64,000 nt of DNA, from contig NC_080067.1 of the NCBI RefSeq assembly GCF_949987535.1, positions 79,323,985-79,387,984 on the forward strand, given 5' to 3'. The stretch comes from Balaenoptera acutorostrata. Its lineage: Eukaryota; Chordata; Mammalia; Artiodactyla; Balaenopteridae. Below the pieces are notes generated by a model. It did not search any database. It was not told the origin of the DNA and was given only the letters and a program-made list of their open reading frames with translations. Position 1 is the stretch's first letter; each line of letters opens with the position of its first letter. Both the position numbers and the translations under genes were made by a program. This document shows, one piece after another, positions 1 to 28,739 of this stretch.

Positions 1-1222
1 GGTCAGGGGCTGGCCAAGCCGTCAGCTCTGACGGGTCTTACTCGGACAGGGATGGGTTTAGTGTCGGGCTGCCTAGCTTTGAGGGTGCCACTGGCTTCTT
101 TCTCTGGGCCGCAGAGGGTGTGACAGGTCTGGTGGCCCCTTGGCTGATTGAGGCCTGCGTGTAGTTTTGTTTGGCCAGCACAGCATACACATGTGCTTGC
201 GTGTGTGTATTTCAAACTTGAATTAGTTGACATAGTTCAAAAGTCAGGAGAAAGATCTAATGTCAAGTGTAAACAAGGAACAGAATGGTGTGGATAATGG
301 ATGAGTATTTGTGTGGGGAAAAAACAAGTCTGGAAGAATGCGTAAAAGTCATTAATGGCAGCCGACTTTGGGGATGGGGTGAGGTGGCTGTGCGTTAAGA
401 GAGGGATGAGACTTTATGGCTCTCATGTGCCTTTTGAATATCTTACATGTGCATATATTACCTTTTCAAAAAAATTTTAATAGCGAGATTTTACACGTAG
501 ATTCAGATTTCTGGTATTTCTTGAAAAAGTTGAAAGCTTTGACCACACTGGGCCAGAGTCTGTTGTGACAGCCGTTGACAGCAGTCTGAAAACCCGCCCC
601 AGCCTCCGCCCCTCCTTCCCTCTGACCCTCCTATGATCCTGGAGGTGTTTGTGTGGTGGCCTGTGGAGGTGTCTTTGGACTTGGGGGGAGGCTCCTGCGA
701 TGTCAGGCATTGAAAGGAAAGTAGCTAGAGCTCATCTAGTCCCTGTGGGGTCCATCAGGTCTGGGGAGCTCATGGATGGGTCTCAAGGGACACTGCACCC
801 CCAAAAGTTTTGTAATTAAAACATTATGAATAAGGATGCATATATTTTCCTGGAGACACAATCGATAGTTTCCATCAGATTCTCAAAGGCCTTGTGACAA
901 CAGGAGAGTTTAAGAGCCAGTAGGGAACCGGAGAACAGAGTTTGATCTCCGGTCACTCGGCCATGGATGGCAGATTTGGGGAGTAAGACCCTAACTCCAG
1001 GGCCTGGGCTGTGTCCCAACTGCCCTGATTCTACCCTTGTTGCCATAGGAGGAGGACAGGTGGCTACAGGCTCTTCTGTACAGCTGTTTTGGGGAGCAAG
1101 AAGGTGGTTTGAGTCCTTTCCCACAGCACATAGTAGGATGTGGGTGAGCCCAAGGCAGAGGCAGGGTCGCCTGTTACCCCCCTGCATCCCGTGGTCCCTG
1201 AGCCATTCTTCTCTCCCCGCAG
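1..1222 (+). other. Upstream TNK2 intron or 5' flank
   Basis: No recognisable exon. By position this is the intron before the first coding exon, because a strong acceptor ends at 1222. Short ORFs on both strands show no similarity I can name. No CpG-island promoter is visible. Confidence 0.6.
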
Positions 1223-1240
1223 AGGCTGGGGAGCAGCAGC

Positions 1241-18926
<17,686 letters not shown>

Positions 18927-19554
18927 GCAGACCTTGCCCCTGCCACCTTCCTGTCCCCGGGGTGTCCTGGAGCAGTCGCTCTGGGAAAAGCCAACAGCTC
19001 ACAGCCACACACGGCCAGACACAGGGCTCCAGGCGGGAGGAGGGAAAGGGGTCCCGATCCCAGGACACAGACAGTTCTCGGAGAAAACAGCTTCTCCTAA
19101 GCACGTTTATCTAGACTTCATAGCCGCTTTGTTCAAATGAGCTAATGAGTAAAAGGAATTGGAGCCTCTCTGGTTGCAGGGGGCTTGCTTCCTGACCGGG
19201 CTCCAGTGAGAAGCAGTTTAGGATCCAGTGGTTTAAACAAATCTCTCTCACCTCTTCATTTCCTATTGCAGTTTAAAGTAACAAAGATTTAATGCCTTTT
19301 TAACGGAAAAAAAAAAAAAAATCCATTACTTTCCTATAAAAAATGTATGTACGTGTTTATATAACAAAATATATAGATACATAAATAGCATACTTGATAT
19401 AGAGTATAAATACATACAAATGAAAGTTTTATCAAGTCAAAAAGTGAAGTCCTTCCCTGGGGGGCGCTGGCGGGGCGGGTGTGTCGGATTCCTCTGGCGG
19501 CAGACAGCTTGAGCTGGAGCCCAGCCTTCTCACACGTGGCGTCAGCTTACGCTC

Positions 19555-19690
19555 CTTTCCTGACCTCTCAGGGTCCTCATCTGTAAAACGTGTGTAAATG
19601 ATAGTGCCTACCTCGTAGAACTGGTTAGGAGAATTAATGAGGGACGCGCCGCACAGCAAGTGTCTGGCCCATGGGACGCCATCGCTGAAT
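19555..19690 (+). repeat. MIR SINE fragment in the probable 3' UTR
   Basis: Sense MIR 3' half: CCTCATCTGTAAAACG, then GCCTACCTCGTAGAACTGGT, AGGAGAATTAATGAG and a GTGTCTGGCCCATGG segment. Confidence 0.8.
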
Positions 19691-20733
19691 GTTGGCCGTT
19701 ACCTCGTGGTTATTCGTACTGATTTGCCTCCGTTACTCTAATACACGATACGGCTGGTCTCTTATTCTTAGTTTATTAAAGAAGTCATCCCAGGATGCTA
19801 AATTCCAAAATTAGTGCCTAGAACCACCAGTTTTCAACCGATTTGGCTGACCCTGAGAGGCCCCTCTCGCACCCACCCACGCTGGACATTCCATACCCTG
19901 TTGCACCGACCCCTGTTGATGGAAGGGCTTTCTGGTTGTTTCCCAACCTTTAGGCGCTGAGATGTCTGGAGACCCAGAGGATCTGCCCTGAAGGAATCAT
20001 TTGAGCCTGTCCATCTGACGAGGGTGGGGAGATGCCCTGCCAGGCCTGGAGGACCTGCTGCACCTGCCGCTCCCAGTGGCAGAGCGAGGCCAAGGCAGCA
20101 GGAGGCTGAGAGCCCTGCCTTGCCTGTCCCTCCCTCACCCAGCGCTGTCCCTGCAACTTCGGAGCTCTCAGTGCACCCAGCCGAGGTGCAGGAGGGAGCC
20201 TCTTGAAGGCAGGCCTGGGGGCGGCCTCAGCAGGCCCTGTGGCTGACCTGCCTCTGGCTTCAGTCCCTGGTGGGGCCTGTAGCTGAAATGTGTTGCCAGG
20301 CCCTGCCGGCGGGGAAGCCGGGCTTGACCCCGGGCAGGGAGGATGTGTTGGCCGTGCAGAAAGGTGGAACAGCACCCGGGGTGTCGGGCGGCAGCCCTCC
20401 CCAGGGAGCCCCTGGCGGCAGTTGGGGTGTCGGACAGAATGTGACTTGTGGCCTCACCATGGACATGTTAAGGGACTTGGCTGGTGTTAGGATCTTGTGC
20501 CTGGAAATAGCCTGAGGTGGCTCAGGTAGCAGAGCTAGGGTGCCAGATCGTTCTCTGGCAGGGACCAGGGCCCAAGGCCCCAGGGTTGGAAGGAGACCAA
20601 GGGGGCAGCTGCCCTGGAGGGACACCAGTGCTTCCTCTTTGACCCAGCTCTTCCCCTGTGCTGTTCTTTGTTTTCCCACCAGCCTCTTGCCAAAGTTGCT
20701 GCCCCGGCTATGAATATCTGCTTCTTCCAGAGA

Positions 20734-20739
20734 AATAAA
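20734..20739 (+). terminator. Canonical polyadenylation signal AATAAA, candidate TNK2 mRNA end
   Basis: AATAAA, with a T/GT-rich segment about 20-60 nt downstream. It is the first canonical signal I see on the + strand after the TNK2 stop and lies just before the gene-free repeat region. Confidence 0.55.
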
Positions 20740-21059
20740 GTTAGTTTCTATTTTATGTTACTTATTTGTGTCTGCCTGCTTCTTTGCCTCTTTGTCAGCG
20801 GCCTGAGGCTCCTGGGCTCCCCAAGCCACTGCCATGTGTCCCAGGCCACAGGCCCTGTAGTGCCACCTGTTGACGGAGGGGGGAAGTGCAGGCCTGGTTG
20901 ACCGTAACGGGTCTCTCCCCTTCCGGGGCTGGCAGTGGGCAGAGCCCCACCTGACTCAGAGTCCCTAGGTTTTATCTCTGATGTTCCAGGAGGCAGGATA
21001 TACCGCAGGACACAGTACAGTAACTCAATTAGCGGGAGCTAAGCCAGAAACTTTCAGAA

Positions 21060-21727
21060 CATGGAAGGACTCAATATGTATAAGTATTTTAATTTTCTTT
21101 TTCTGAATAGCTAATAATTCACGTGGTTCAAAATTCAGAAGGTACTAAAGAGTATACAGTCAAATTCCCCACCCTAGCTGCCACCTCCCCTCTCCAGAGG
21201 TTGCCTTTATCATCAGTTTCCCGTGTGTTTCTAATTTTTTTCACTATTTTGAAGAGCTCCATAGCCTTACTGAAAGAACTGTTGTTTAGGGTTGCATGGA
21301 TATGGTTTTACCATAATCTATTTAACCAGGCCCCTTTGGATGGAGGGGTATTTGGTTGTTTCCAGTCCTTTGCAGTTATAGCCATTGCATCAATAAATGG
21401 CGAATGTGGGTTATTCCTTACCTGCAAGGCAATCTGAAGGATGAGTTCCCAGAAGCGGCGCTCCTGAGTCAGGGTGTGTGCGGCTAGTGAGGGATCCTGC
21501 CAGTTGGGAAGGTTTTGTACCCACAGAGGAGGCTCTTCCCGATGTTACAGCCACCAGTGTGTGAGAGCTTTCCATGTGGTACCAGAGCTTTCTGATTTTT
21601 GACAGTATGACACGTGGAAAATGGTGTCTTGATAGTTTTAATTGCCTTCCTCTAATGAATGAATAAACATTTTAAAAAGTTGGGCCATTTATATTTCCTT
21701 TTCTATAAGCTACCTATTAATAGCTTT
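21060..21727 (-). mobile_element. Old L1 (L1M-type) fragment, left part, split by the ERV
   Basis: Antisense L1 3' ORF2/UTR-like sequence: CATAATCTATTTAACCAG, a GGTTGTTTCCAGTCCTTTGC-type block, and CTCTAATGAATGAATAAAC, running into GCCATTTATATTTCC. It stops at the ERV 5' LTR and seems to resume at 27683 (GACCCATTAAGGATTAGG). It is the older host of the retroviral insertion. Confidence 0.7.
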
Positions 21728-22116
21728 TGTGGAGCCCTACATCAAGGACACAGGACAAAAATTCTGGAATTAACCAAGCCCCCATAGCAACTGTTGCCGT
21801 GGGCTCTCCTAGTCTAAACTTGAGCAGCCCCCCAGCTCCATATTAGACAAAATAATCACCATGTCATAACCTTGTAGCATCCTGACCAATCACCTAATGC
21901 CATCCTGCCAGCAGGAATTTTGTCTTGAGGCTATAAAAGTTGGCTACTAGCCCACAAAGGGGGCCGGCTCTCCCTGGTCTATCAGGAAGTTGGCCTGCTG
22001 TATTGGCAGCGCCCCTCACTAACTCTGCTCTGCTCTCTGTTCTCAATAAACTCACTCTTTTCTAAAATACTTCGTGTCTGGAAATTCTTCTTCCAACCCA
22101 CGCTCGGACCACGACA
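21728..22116 (+). repeat. ERV 5' LTR
   Basis: 389 bp, TG...CA ends (TGTGGAGCCC to CCACGACA). It carries a CCAAT box (GACCAATCAC near 21884), a TATA box TATAAAA at 21932-21938 and a polyadenylation signal AATAAA at 22045-22050, so U3, R and U5 order is readable. The last 250 bp are identical to the 3' LTR; the first 139 bp are not. Confidence 0.93.
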
Positions 22117-22119
22117 TTT

Positions 22120-22137
22120 TGGTGGCCCGTACGGGGA
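22120..22137 (+). other. ERV primer-binding-site-like segment
   Basis: Four bases after the LTR comes TGGTGGCCCGTACGGGGA, the expected position and TGG start of a tRNA-primed site. I cannot assign the tRNA with confidence; it differs from the usual proline PBS. Confidence 0.6.
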
Positions 22138-22959
22138 CATCTCTTGGGGGGGTCTCCTCCCCAACCTCCTCTCCTCATTTCTTGGGACCCTCTGTGAACA
22201 AGCAAGCTGCCGGGGAAGCAACAGAGGAACTCTGGCCAGGGCCACGCCCTGGTGTGTTCTGAAGGCTCCACAGCTCACTTTGCCCCAGGAACTGCCGCCC
22301 AGAACGGGTGAGGTTCCCTCTGTCTTCCTTCTGACCAAGGACTAGGCCAATTGGTATTGTGCTGGCACGGGTCAGGCATTTAAAAGCCATTAGGGCACCT
22401 GCCACTTGAAGACTCCCATGAAAGGATGGGGGAGGGGTCACAGAACAGCCGAGGCTGTTACAGCGTCTGCCCCCAGCAAGCCAACTTCCATGCACCATGG
22501 AGTACATATTGGTTCAAGCAAAACACTGAGCCCCCTCCCCTTGGCTGCCACCTTCCTGGCAGGACTACGAGGCAGATTCCTCAGCCTGTCTTCTCTGTTA
22601 CTTTCACCTTTTTCTCAGTCCAGATTGACTTACAGGGGCCTAGGTGTTGCCTCTGAGCCATCCCAGGAGTGCCTTGTCACGTTTCAGGGAATCGCCAAAC
22701 AGTGGGTCCTGGGAATCTCTCCTGTCTTTCCCTGCCCGAGTCGCATGGTGGCTTAGTCGCACGCTCAGGGGTCATCTCTCATAGTCGGATGCGATTGTTG
22801 GGATGGTCGGCCCATTTTGTGCCTTAGTCACACGAAGAGATCACTGGGACACAGGGGACGCTTTCTGTCAGCTGGTGGCTGTCAGTACCCCCATTCCATG
22901 GCATACAGGCTACGAATGGGTTCTGGTACGTCTCGGGAGCCTCCCTCAGACTCACCCCT

Positions 22960-23560
22960 CGGCTGTATCCTCAGGGACTGGAAAAATTTGACCCTGAAAA
23001 TCTCAAAAAGAAGAGGCTCATTTTCTTTTGTAACACGACTTGGCCTCAGTATAAACTGGGGGACCGAGAACAATGGCCTCTTAATGGAACACTAAATTAT
23101 AACACGATCTTCCAACTTGATCTCTTTTGCCGGAAACAAGGAAAGGACTCAGAGGTTCCTTATGTCCAGACCTTTATGGCCCTTAATCAGAATCTGGAGC
23201 TAAGGGACTCGTGCCACATGTGTCTTTTTGTTGCTGCCTTATCCTCCCAACCCCCTCTGTCTCCCTCTCCATCAGATCTCCTAGGCGACCCTCTACTCGA
23301 CCTTTCCTGTCCCCCACCCCATCAACCCCCTTTGCTTCAGTCCCTGCCCCTGCCTCAACCCACAGCTCCCCAACAGGCACCCCCTTATCAGGGCGAAAGC
23401 CTCCTCTCCCTTCCCCACAAAAGGTGGAGGACTGCCCAACGCCAGGAAACAGATTCTAATATGCTTCCTTTAAGGGAAGTAGCAAATGGAGACATGAGCA
23501 CTGAGTCCATGTTCCCTTTCCCATGTCTGACATTTCCCAAATTCAAAACAAGTTAGGTTC
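22960..23560 (+). pseudogene. ERV gag remnant (matrix, proline-rich part, start of capsid)
   Basis: A matrix-like fragment (WPQYKLGD, then LFCRKQG and PYVQTF) is followed by a long proline-rich region (23240-23420) and by what looks like the first residues of capsid, after which similarity stops. Reading frame changes and stops interrupt it. Most of capsid and all of nucleocapsid are missing. Type: gammaretrovirus-like ERV1. Confidence 0.75.
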
Positions 23561-25590
23561 CTTCAGTCAGGATGGCCACAATATTCTTTAGACTCCGGAG
23601 AAAACTGGTTAAAATACAACTTTTTCTGAAATTGCAAAAGGGGTTCTTTTTGCATGGGCAGTTAGAAAAGCTAGCCTGTTGAAATATTTTTTTTTAGAAT
23701 CCTGACCCTGAGGGAACAAAAATATGCCTAGGAAAAAGTTTGAAGCTAACTCTTATCATGTCCTTGAGCTACAAACACAGCCCACTTTGCCTCAGACTTC
23801 AGCCTTGGGTTAATGAGTAGAACTTCAAGCCAAGAAAAAAAAAAGAAGCAAAGAGACATTTTAAATCTCAAGTGGAAACAATGAGATCTCTGACTGTCTG
23901 GATATATGTGTATGTCTCAGTATGTGTCTTTCTCTTTGGATAATATTGCTGAGGTTAATTTGTAAATGAGCTCTATTTAATTGGCTTAAAAGAAAGGTAA
24001 GCGCTTACAAATCAAACAATTCTAAAACAAGAAAAATTAAGCTAAATAAATTTCAGGTTCATGTGAACTGGGAAATAGTCAATATTAAATTAATACCTGT
24101 GTTAATGTTTACGTTTGTTGATCTAATTAATATAGACATGTCTTTCGAGCCATCAACATTAAGTATAATACTTTTATTGTGCCTAGGTTTAATATAAACT
24201 AAATAAGATCTTATTATTTCATTGCTGCAAATTTGTCAGCAATGAAAATAATTCAAGGTGAAGAAACTTTTAAGAAAAGAAAATACAAATGAGATAAGAG
24301 CTTTGGGTGAACTTTTTAGGAATAATTATGTTTTAGGAATGTCTGCTTAAGAATAATCTCTCCAGATAGTCGACAACTTAAAACATTGAGTTGTGCTAAA
24401 TTGTTAAAGGATGGAAGTTTATTAAATACCTAGTCCATTTCCAAATAAAATAAGATACTGAAACAGTAATTACTGAACACTGGCTTCCTTTTACAGAGAA
24501 ACAAAAGGTTTGGAACTATTAAAAAATGTGTTGGTGCCACACTGCGATATTTACTATAAGAAAGCACATTCTTCAAAAATTATTATTTGGATGTATGTTT
24601 ACCAATCTACAGAGTGATGATATAAAGGACAGTTCATGGTTGCTTAAGGAAAGTAGGATGTATGTTTTTAGTAAAAAAAAGGTATGAGGAATGGAATTGC
24701 ATTTTATTAAGGAAAAAGGAAGTAGGACTGACTTACAGGTAGCTGTTTTTGAATGGGAAAATAAAATGATGGATACAGAAAGTGATACAAAAAGGTTTGT
24801 GGAAAGTGGACCCCGAGAAAAGAGTTTTATACATGCTACAGTTTTCTTAAGATGTTGAACTGCCTTTGCAAAAATACTGCCTCTTCAAGATTTATAGAAA
24901 GGACTTTCTAAGATTGAATTAAAATTAATTAGGTAAGTAAATTTTGTTATTAACAGTAAGCTGGTACCAGACTGGAATTTGGTTCTTTCTCTCTGTTAAG
25001 AGAACGAAGTTTTCTTGGAATGTTGCTTTTGATAAAAGACTGTGTGAATTACCTTGCATTTAAGTGATTTATATTTGCTTTTAAAATCCTTTTGTTACTT
25101 TGGTTGAGTAAATAAGTAATATTTCACAATGATCTATGAAGATTATGGCGCATGTAGATAAAGTTAATTCTGCTTCCACAAAAATTAACCTCTCCTTGCC
25201 AGACTTTTGCCATCCTGATGCCCTTAAAACATGGCAACAGTCTACTCCTAAATCAGGGAATTTAAAATGGGTAAACAATAGCTGTCAATCAAACAGTCAA
25301 GGCTATGGGAAATCCAAGACAACCGTTTGGTTTTTTCCAGCTCCCTGACAAACCTCTTTTTTTTATTTGATGGGATAAAGCCTTCCCTGGCTGCAGGGTT
25401 AATGCCCTCACAATGGGAAAAAAAAAAAAATTACGTTTCACTGAATATTAAATTCTAGTTTTGTTAATTAAGGTCTGTGTTACCAAGACTCACTTCCCAG
25501 ATAGTTCCTTGCTGTTATGTTATATTGCTAAAAAGTTGAATTGAATTATTAAAGGACACTCTAAGTTTGTTTCTAAATCTATCTCAGTAA
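23560..25590. other. AT-rich ERV interior without recognisable coding sequence
   Basis: About 2 kb where pol should lie. All frames are closed quickly, base composition is about two-thirds A+T, and no RT (YxDD), protease or integrase motif is visible. It has no repeat structure that I recognise. It is either a highly decayed remnant or the noncoding filler typical of MER4-like nonautonomous elements. Confidence 0.6.
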
Positions 25591-25599
25591 TCTATTTTT

Positions 25600-26960
25600 G
25601 GATGAAGATCAGATGCCGTACAACCTACAATCAGGGGATTGTGCATACTGGAAAAGACATAATTTAAAGGACTGTCTCCAACCTGGATGGATGGGGACCC
25701 ATTTGGGGCTGGCTAAATGACTCTCTTTGTATCTACACCCTCAATTTTAATCAGACTAGTCTGGAGTGGGAACCCTGGTCAGAGGAGGATGAATATGATG
25801 TATGTGAAGATAATTTCACTTTGTGTTGGGAAAATTCAAGGAAAAATGCAACTAAGAAATATATTAATGAAGACCATATCCACATAAACAGCTTGGCCCT
25901 GGGAACTAAATATGTGGGGATTGGTGTGATGACCGGACACTTACTTAGTTTAACCTCCTGACAAGACTCTCCTCCGAAATATAACATAATTCAACTAACA
26001 TTCAGAAATTTGTTATGCCGATCCCCCCATCACACTCATAATCAGTCAGAGCCCGGATTCTCCCCTTTATGCGTAGATGATTACTTCCTCAGAGTTTGGC
26101 CTTCCCAATATAATCCTAGGCCATGGGACCCCAGTCTATTTCCACAGGAAAACTCCCAAAAGGTCAGGGCCTGGCTCTGGGGACCCACAATGGGGTATCC
26201 TTGAGGGGCCCTGGATTTTCATTTCTATGTGGTAACAGGGTCTATCTGGATCTTCCCACACTTTGGGGGCTCCTGCATGATTATTGCTGCGGTCCCAGAG
26301 GCGACCATTATGACTACAAAGGATTTAGCTTCCTCGGGAGGCATTCTCAACCTTGGGTCCTTCCTCGAGGAGGCATTAAGACCTGTCCTGGAGAGACAAA
26401 AACAAACCACTGATTGGGGGACATGGTTATGATATCCCAATTCTTGATCGGCCCGAAATAATACATAGTGTCTTTAGAGGGCTCTTCTTGTTTGCAGGCA
26501 TAACCCTTAGAGAGCAGCGTTCTCCATCTCACCATCGTGGTCCTGGAGTCTTGGAAGACTATGGTAGCAGCCACTGAGGAAGAGCAGTCAGCCCTAGGCT
26601 CTCTGGCCGAGGTGGTTTTACAAAACAGGAGGACCCTTAATGTTTTGACAGCTGAGGCGGGGGGGGGGGGGGGGTGTCTGTGCCCAACTAAATGAGACAG
26701 GCTGCTTCTATGTTCATACCTCCGGCCAGGTTGAAGAAGACCTTCAGAGTCTAAAGAAAAACATCAAATTAATAGAAGATTTAAAAGAGAGAGCAGGACA
26801 GGGCCCCAGCTGGCTTTCCAGCCTCCTCTCCTCTATGGGTATCCAGATATGGACATGGCTATTGCCCTTGATGGGACCATTAATTCTGATGGCCTTTGTT
26901 TTGTTGTTTGGCCCCTGCATTATCAACACATTATCTAAGTTCATCTCCTGACAGGTTCAA
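25600..26960 (+). pseudogene. ERV env remnant (surface and transmembrane parts)
   Basis: 25640-26220 encodes surface-subunit-like pieces with several N-x-S/T sites and cysteines. 26570-26950 encodes transmembrane-subunit-like pieces: the LTAE segment of the immunosuppressive-type heptad region, a decayed CX6CC motif, then a hydrophobic membrane span before a stop near 26950. A run of 16 G at 26659-26674 interrupts the transmembrane part. There are several stops and frame changes, so no functional product is expected. Confidence 0.75.
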
Positions 26961-27250
26961 AAGATTCAATTCCAGATGGTGCTACAACAAGGATACCAGC
27001 CAGTTGGCACACGAACTACGTTGGAACAAGCCGCCTTATCATTCTGCGGGCTCTCATCTCCCTCCGTAAATACACCCTGATGGAGAGCGGGCACTGGGGA
27101 CCAGGGCCCCACGAGGCCCCTGTCCAGCAGGAAGAAGCTAAGAAAGGTCATCGCCTCTTTCCCCAGTACCCTAGGTTCCTATGGCCCCAGATGGGCTAGG
27201 CAGAGAGTTAGTCATGAGCGGAGTGTTAAGGGGCCAAAGATTTGGCCCAT

Positions 27251-27269
27251 AAATAAAAAGAGGGGGGAA
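27251..27269 (+). other. ERV polypurine tract
   Basis: AATAAAAAGAGGGGGGAA lies directly before the 3' LTR; its position and composition fit the plus-strand primer. Confidence 0.85.
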
Positions 27270-27677
27270 TGTGGAGCCCTGCATCAAGGAAAGCCTACAT
27301 CAAGGACACAGGACAAAAATTCTGGAATTAACCACACTCCCATAGCAACTGTCGCCATGGTCTCTCCTAGTCTAAACTAGGCAGCCCCCCAACTCCATAT
27401 TAGGCAAAATAATAACCATGTCGTACGTAACCTTGTAGCATCCTGACCAATCACCTAATGCCATCCTGCCAGCAGGAATTTTGTCTTGAGGCTATAAAAG
27501 TTGGCTACTAGCCCACAAAGGGGGCCGGCTCTCCCTGGTCTATCAGGAAGTTGGCCTGCTGTATTGGCAGCGCCCCTCACTAACTCTGCTCTGCTCTCTG
27601 TTCTCAATAAACTCACTCTTTTCTAAAATACTTCGTGTCTGGAAATTCTTCTTCCAACCCACGCTCGGACCACGACA
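27270..27677 (+). repeat. ERV 3' LTR
   Basis: 408 bp with the same TG...CA ends as the 5' LTR. It has a 16-bp internal duplication (the CATCAAGGA block occurs twice) near its start, a TATA box at about 27493 and AATAAA at 27606-27611. From 27428 to the end it is identical to the 5' LTR. Confidence 0.93.
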
Positions 27678-27682
27678 GCTTT

Positions 27683-27830
27683 GACCCATTAAGGATTAGG
27701 TTATTAATCTGTTTCTTACTGTTTCTAAGGAATTTACTGGAAAAAGAAATTTAGCCTTTTGAGCTTTACCATATTATCATCTGAACTTTAGGAAAAGAGA
27801 TAAATCATAACAAAGCAAGCTGGTGGCTTG
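27683..27830 (-). mobile_element. Old L1 fragment, right part
   Basis: GACCCATTAAGGATTAGG and what follows continue the antisense L1 interrupted at 21727. The similarity fades before 27830. Confidence 0.5.
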
Positions 27831-28069
27831 GGTTTATTAAAAACAAGGGCCATTCAGGGTGGGTCTGAGCCACTCTCCTTGGGGCTCCAGGATGGCTTGT
27901 GTGGTGGTTCCTGAGGCCTGGGAGGTCTTTAGCCTTCAGATCCAAATGTGTTCTGTGTGTCCTATTCACTAATGCAGGAATTAAATTATATGTAGCTGCA
28001 ATTTTAAAAAATTAGTCAAATATGATATCATAGAAGGGAAAAAGTATTGTTACCTTTGGGCATCACTGC

Positions 28070-28250
28070 TAGACCTGGATTTCATTCTCAGCTGTTGGAT
28101 CTGGGTAAAATTTCTTAAGCTTTCTGAGCCTGTAAACTGGGGGAGAGTAATTCCTGCTTTATAGAATGGTTGTGAGGATTAAATGAGGTCACATAGGTAA
28201 AACATTTTGCTAAGTGTGTGGGCCATGGTAAGTACCCAATAAACTATAAT
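28070..28250 (+). repeat. MIR SINE
   Basis: Sense MIR: CTGGATTTCATTCTCAGC, then CTTTCTGAGCCTGTAAACTG, TTGTGAGGATTAAATGAG and GGTAAGTACCCAATAA. Confidence 0.85.
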
Positions 28251-28739
28251 CATAATATATTTTATTTCTCCATGTTCCTGCCTGTCCCTACCAATCAATA
28301 GATTACATTATACACCGAACAACTCTAAGTGTACAATTGTCTTCTTTTCCCATCCCCCACCCCCTTTTTTTGGAAACTGTTTTTTTGTTGCAAAGCCACT
28401 CCTATTTATAGAGCATGGGCACTTTGGACTCCATTGAAAAATGTCATTTTTTTTTTTTTTTGAAAAATGTCATTTTTTGGTAAATAATGGCAGAGCTAAT
28501 ACGCTTCAGAAATTTTTTTTGTAAGGGGCATGCCAAAGCGTCTGGGGGTTCCTCAGGGGGTCAGGAGAACCAATGTATTGAATACTTTTCTTGCCAGACA
28601 CACAGTTCCCTAAACTCTAGGGTTTCCTGCTGTTTTTCTCACTTCTGATCAGCCTGCCAGCTTCTGCCAGCATCTCTTGGGTTTATTGAGAAGATCTCAA
28701 GGAAAGATATTGAAAAAGCTGACCCAGGTTTGTTTGCCA

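Larger units (their letters stand above)
18927..20760 (+). other. TNK2: Probable TNK2 3' UTR
   Basis: Sequence after the stop codon up to a consensus AATAAA at 20734-20739. That signal is followed by T- and GT-rich DNA (TTTGTGTCTG) suited to a cleavage-stimulation site. An earlier variant signal, AGTAAA near 19146, could make a much shorter UTR. The stretch contains a sense MIR fragment at about 19555-19690 and a run of 15-16 A at about 19306-19321. The 3' end is inferred from signals only. Confidence 0.5.
21723..27682 (+). mobile_element. Class I endogenous retrovirus with both LTRs, pol-deficient, plus its 5-bp target duplications
   Basis: A provirus in + orientation, 21728-27677, flanked by the direct repeat GCTTT (21723-21727 and 27678-27682). 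Layout: 5' LTR; primer-binding-site-like segment at 22120-22137; a leader; a fragment of gag matrix and a proline-rich stretch; about 2 kb of AT-rich DNA without viral ORFs; decayed env surface and transmembrane segments; a polypurine tract; 3' LTR. Gag and env remnants resemble gammaretrovirus-like ERV1 elements. I see no protease, reverse transcriptase or integrase. Frames are broken throughout by stops and frameshifts, so this copy cannot encode a virus. The overall plan resembles nonautonomous MER4-group ERVs. Confidence 0.9.

Noticed and set aside
22120..22137. Assignment of the ERV primer site to a specific tRNA
   Set aside because: The 18-mer does not match a PBS I can recall with certainty; naming it would be a guess.
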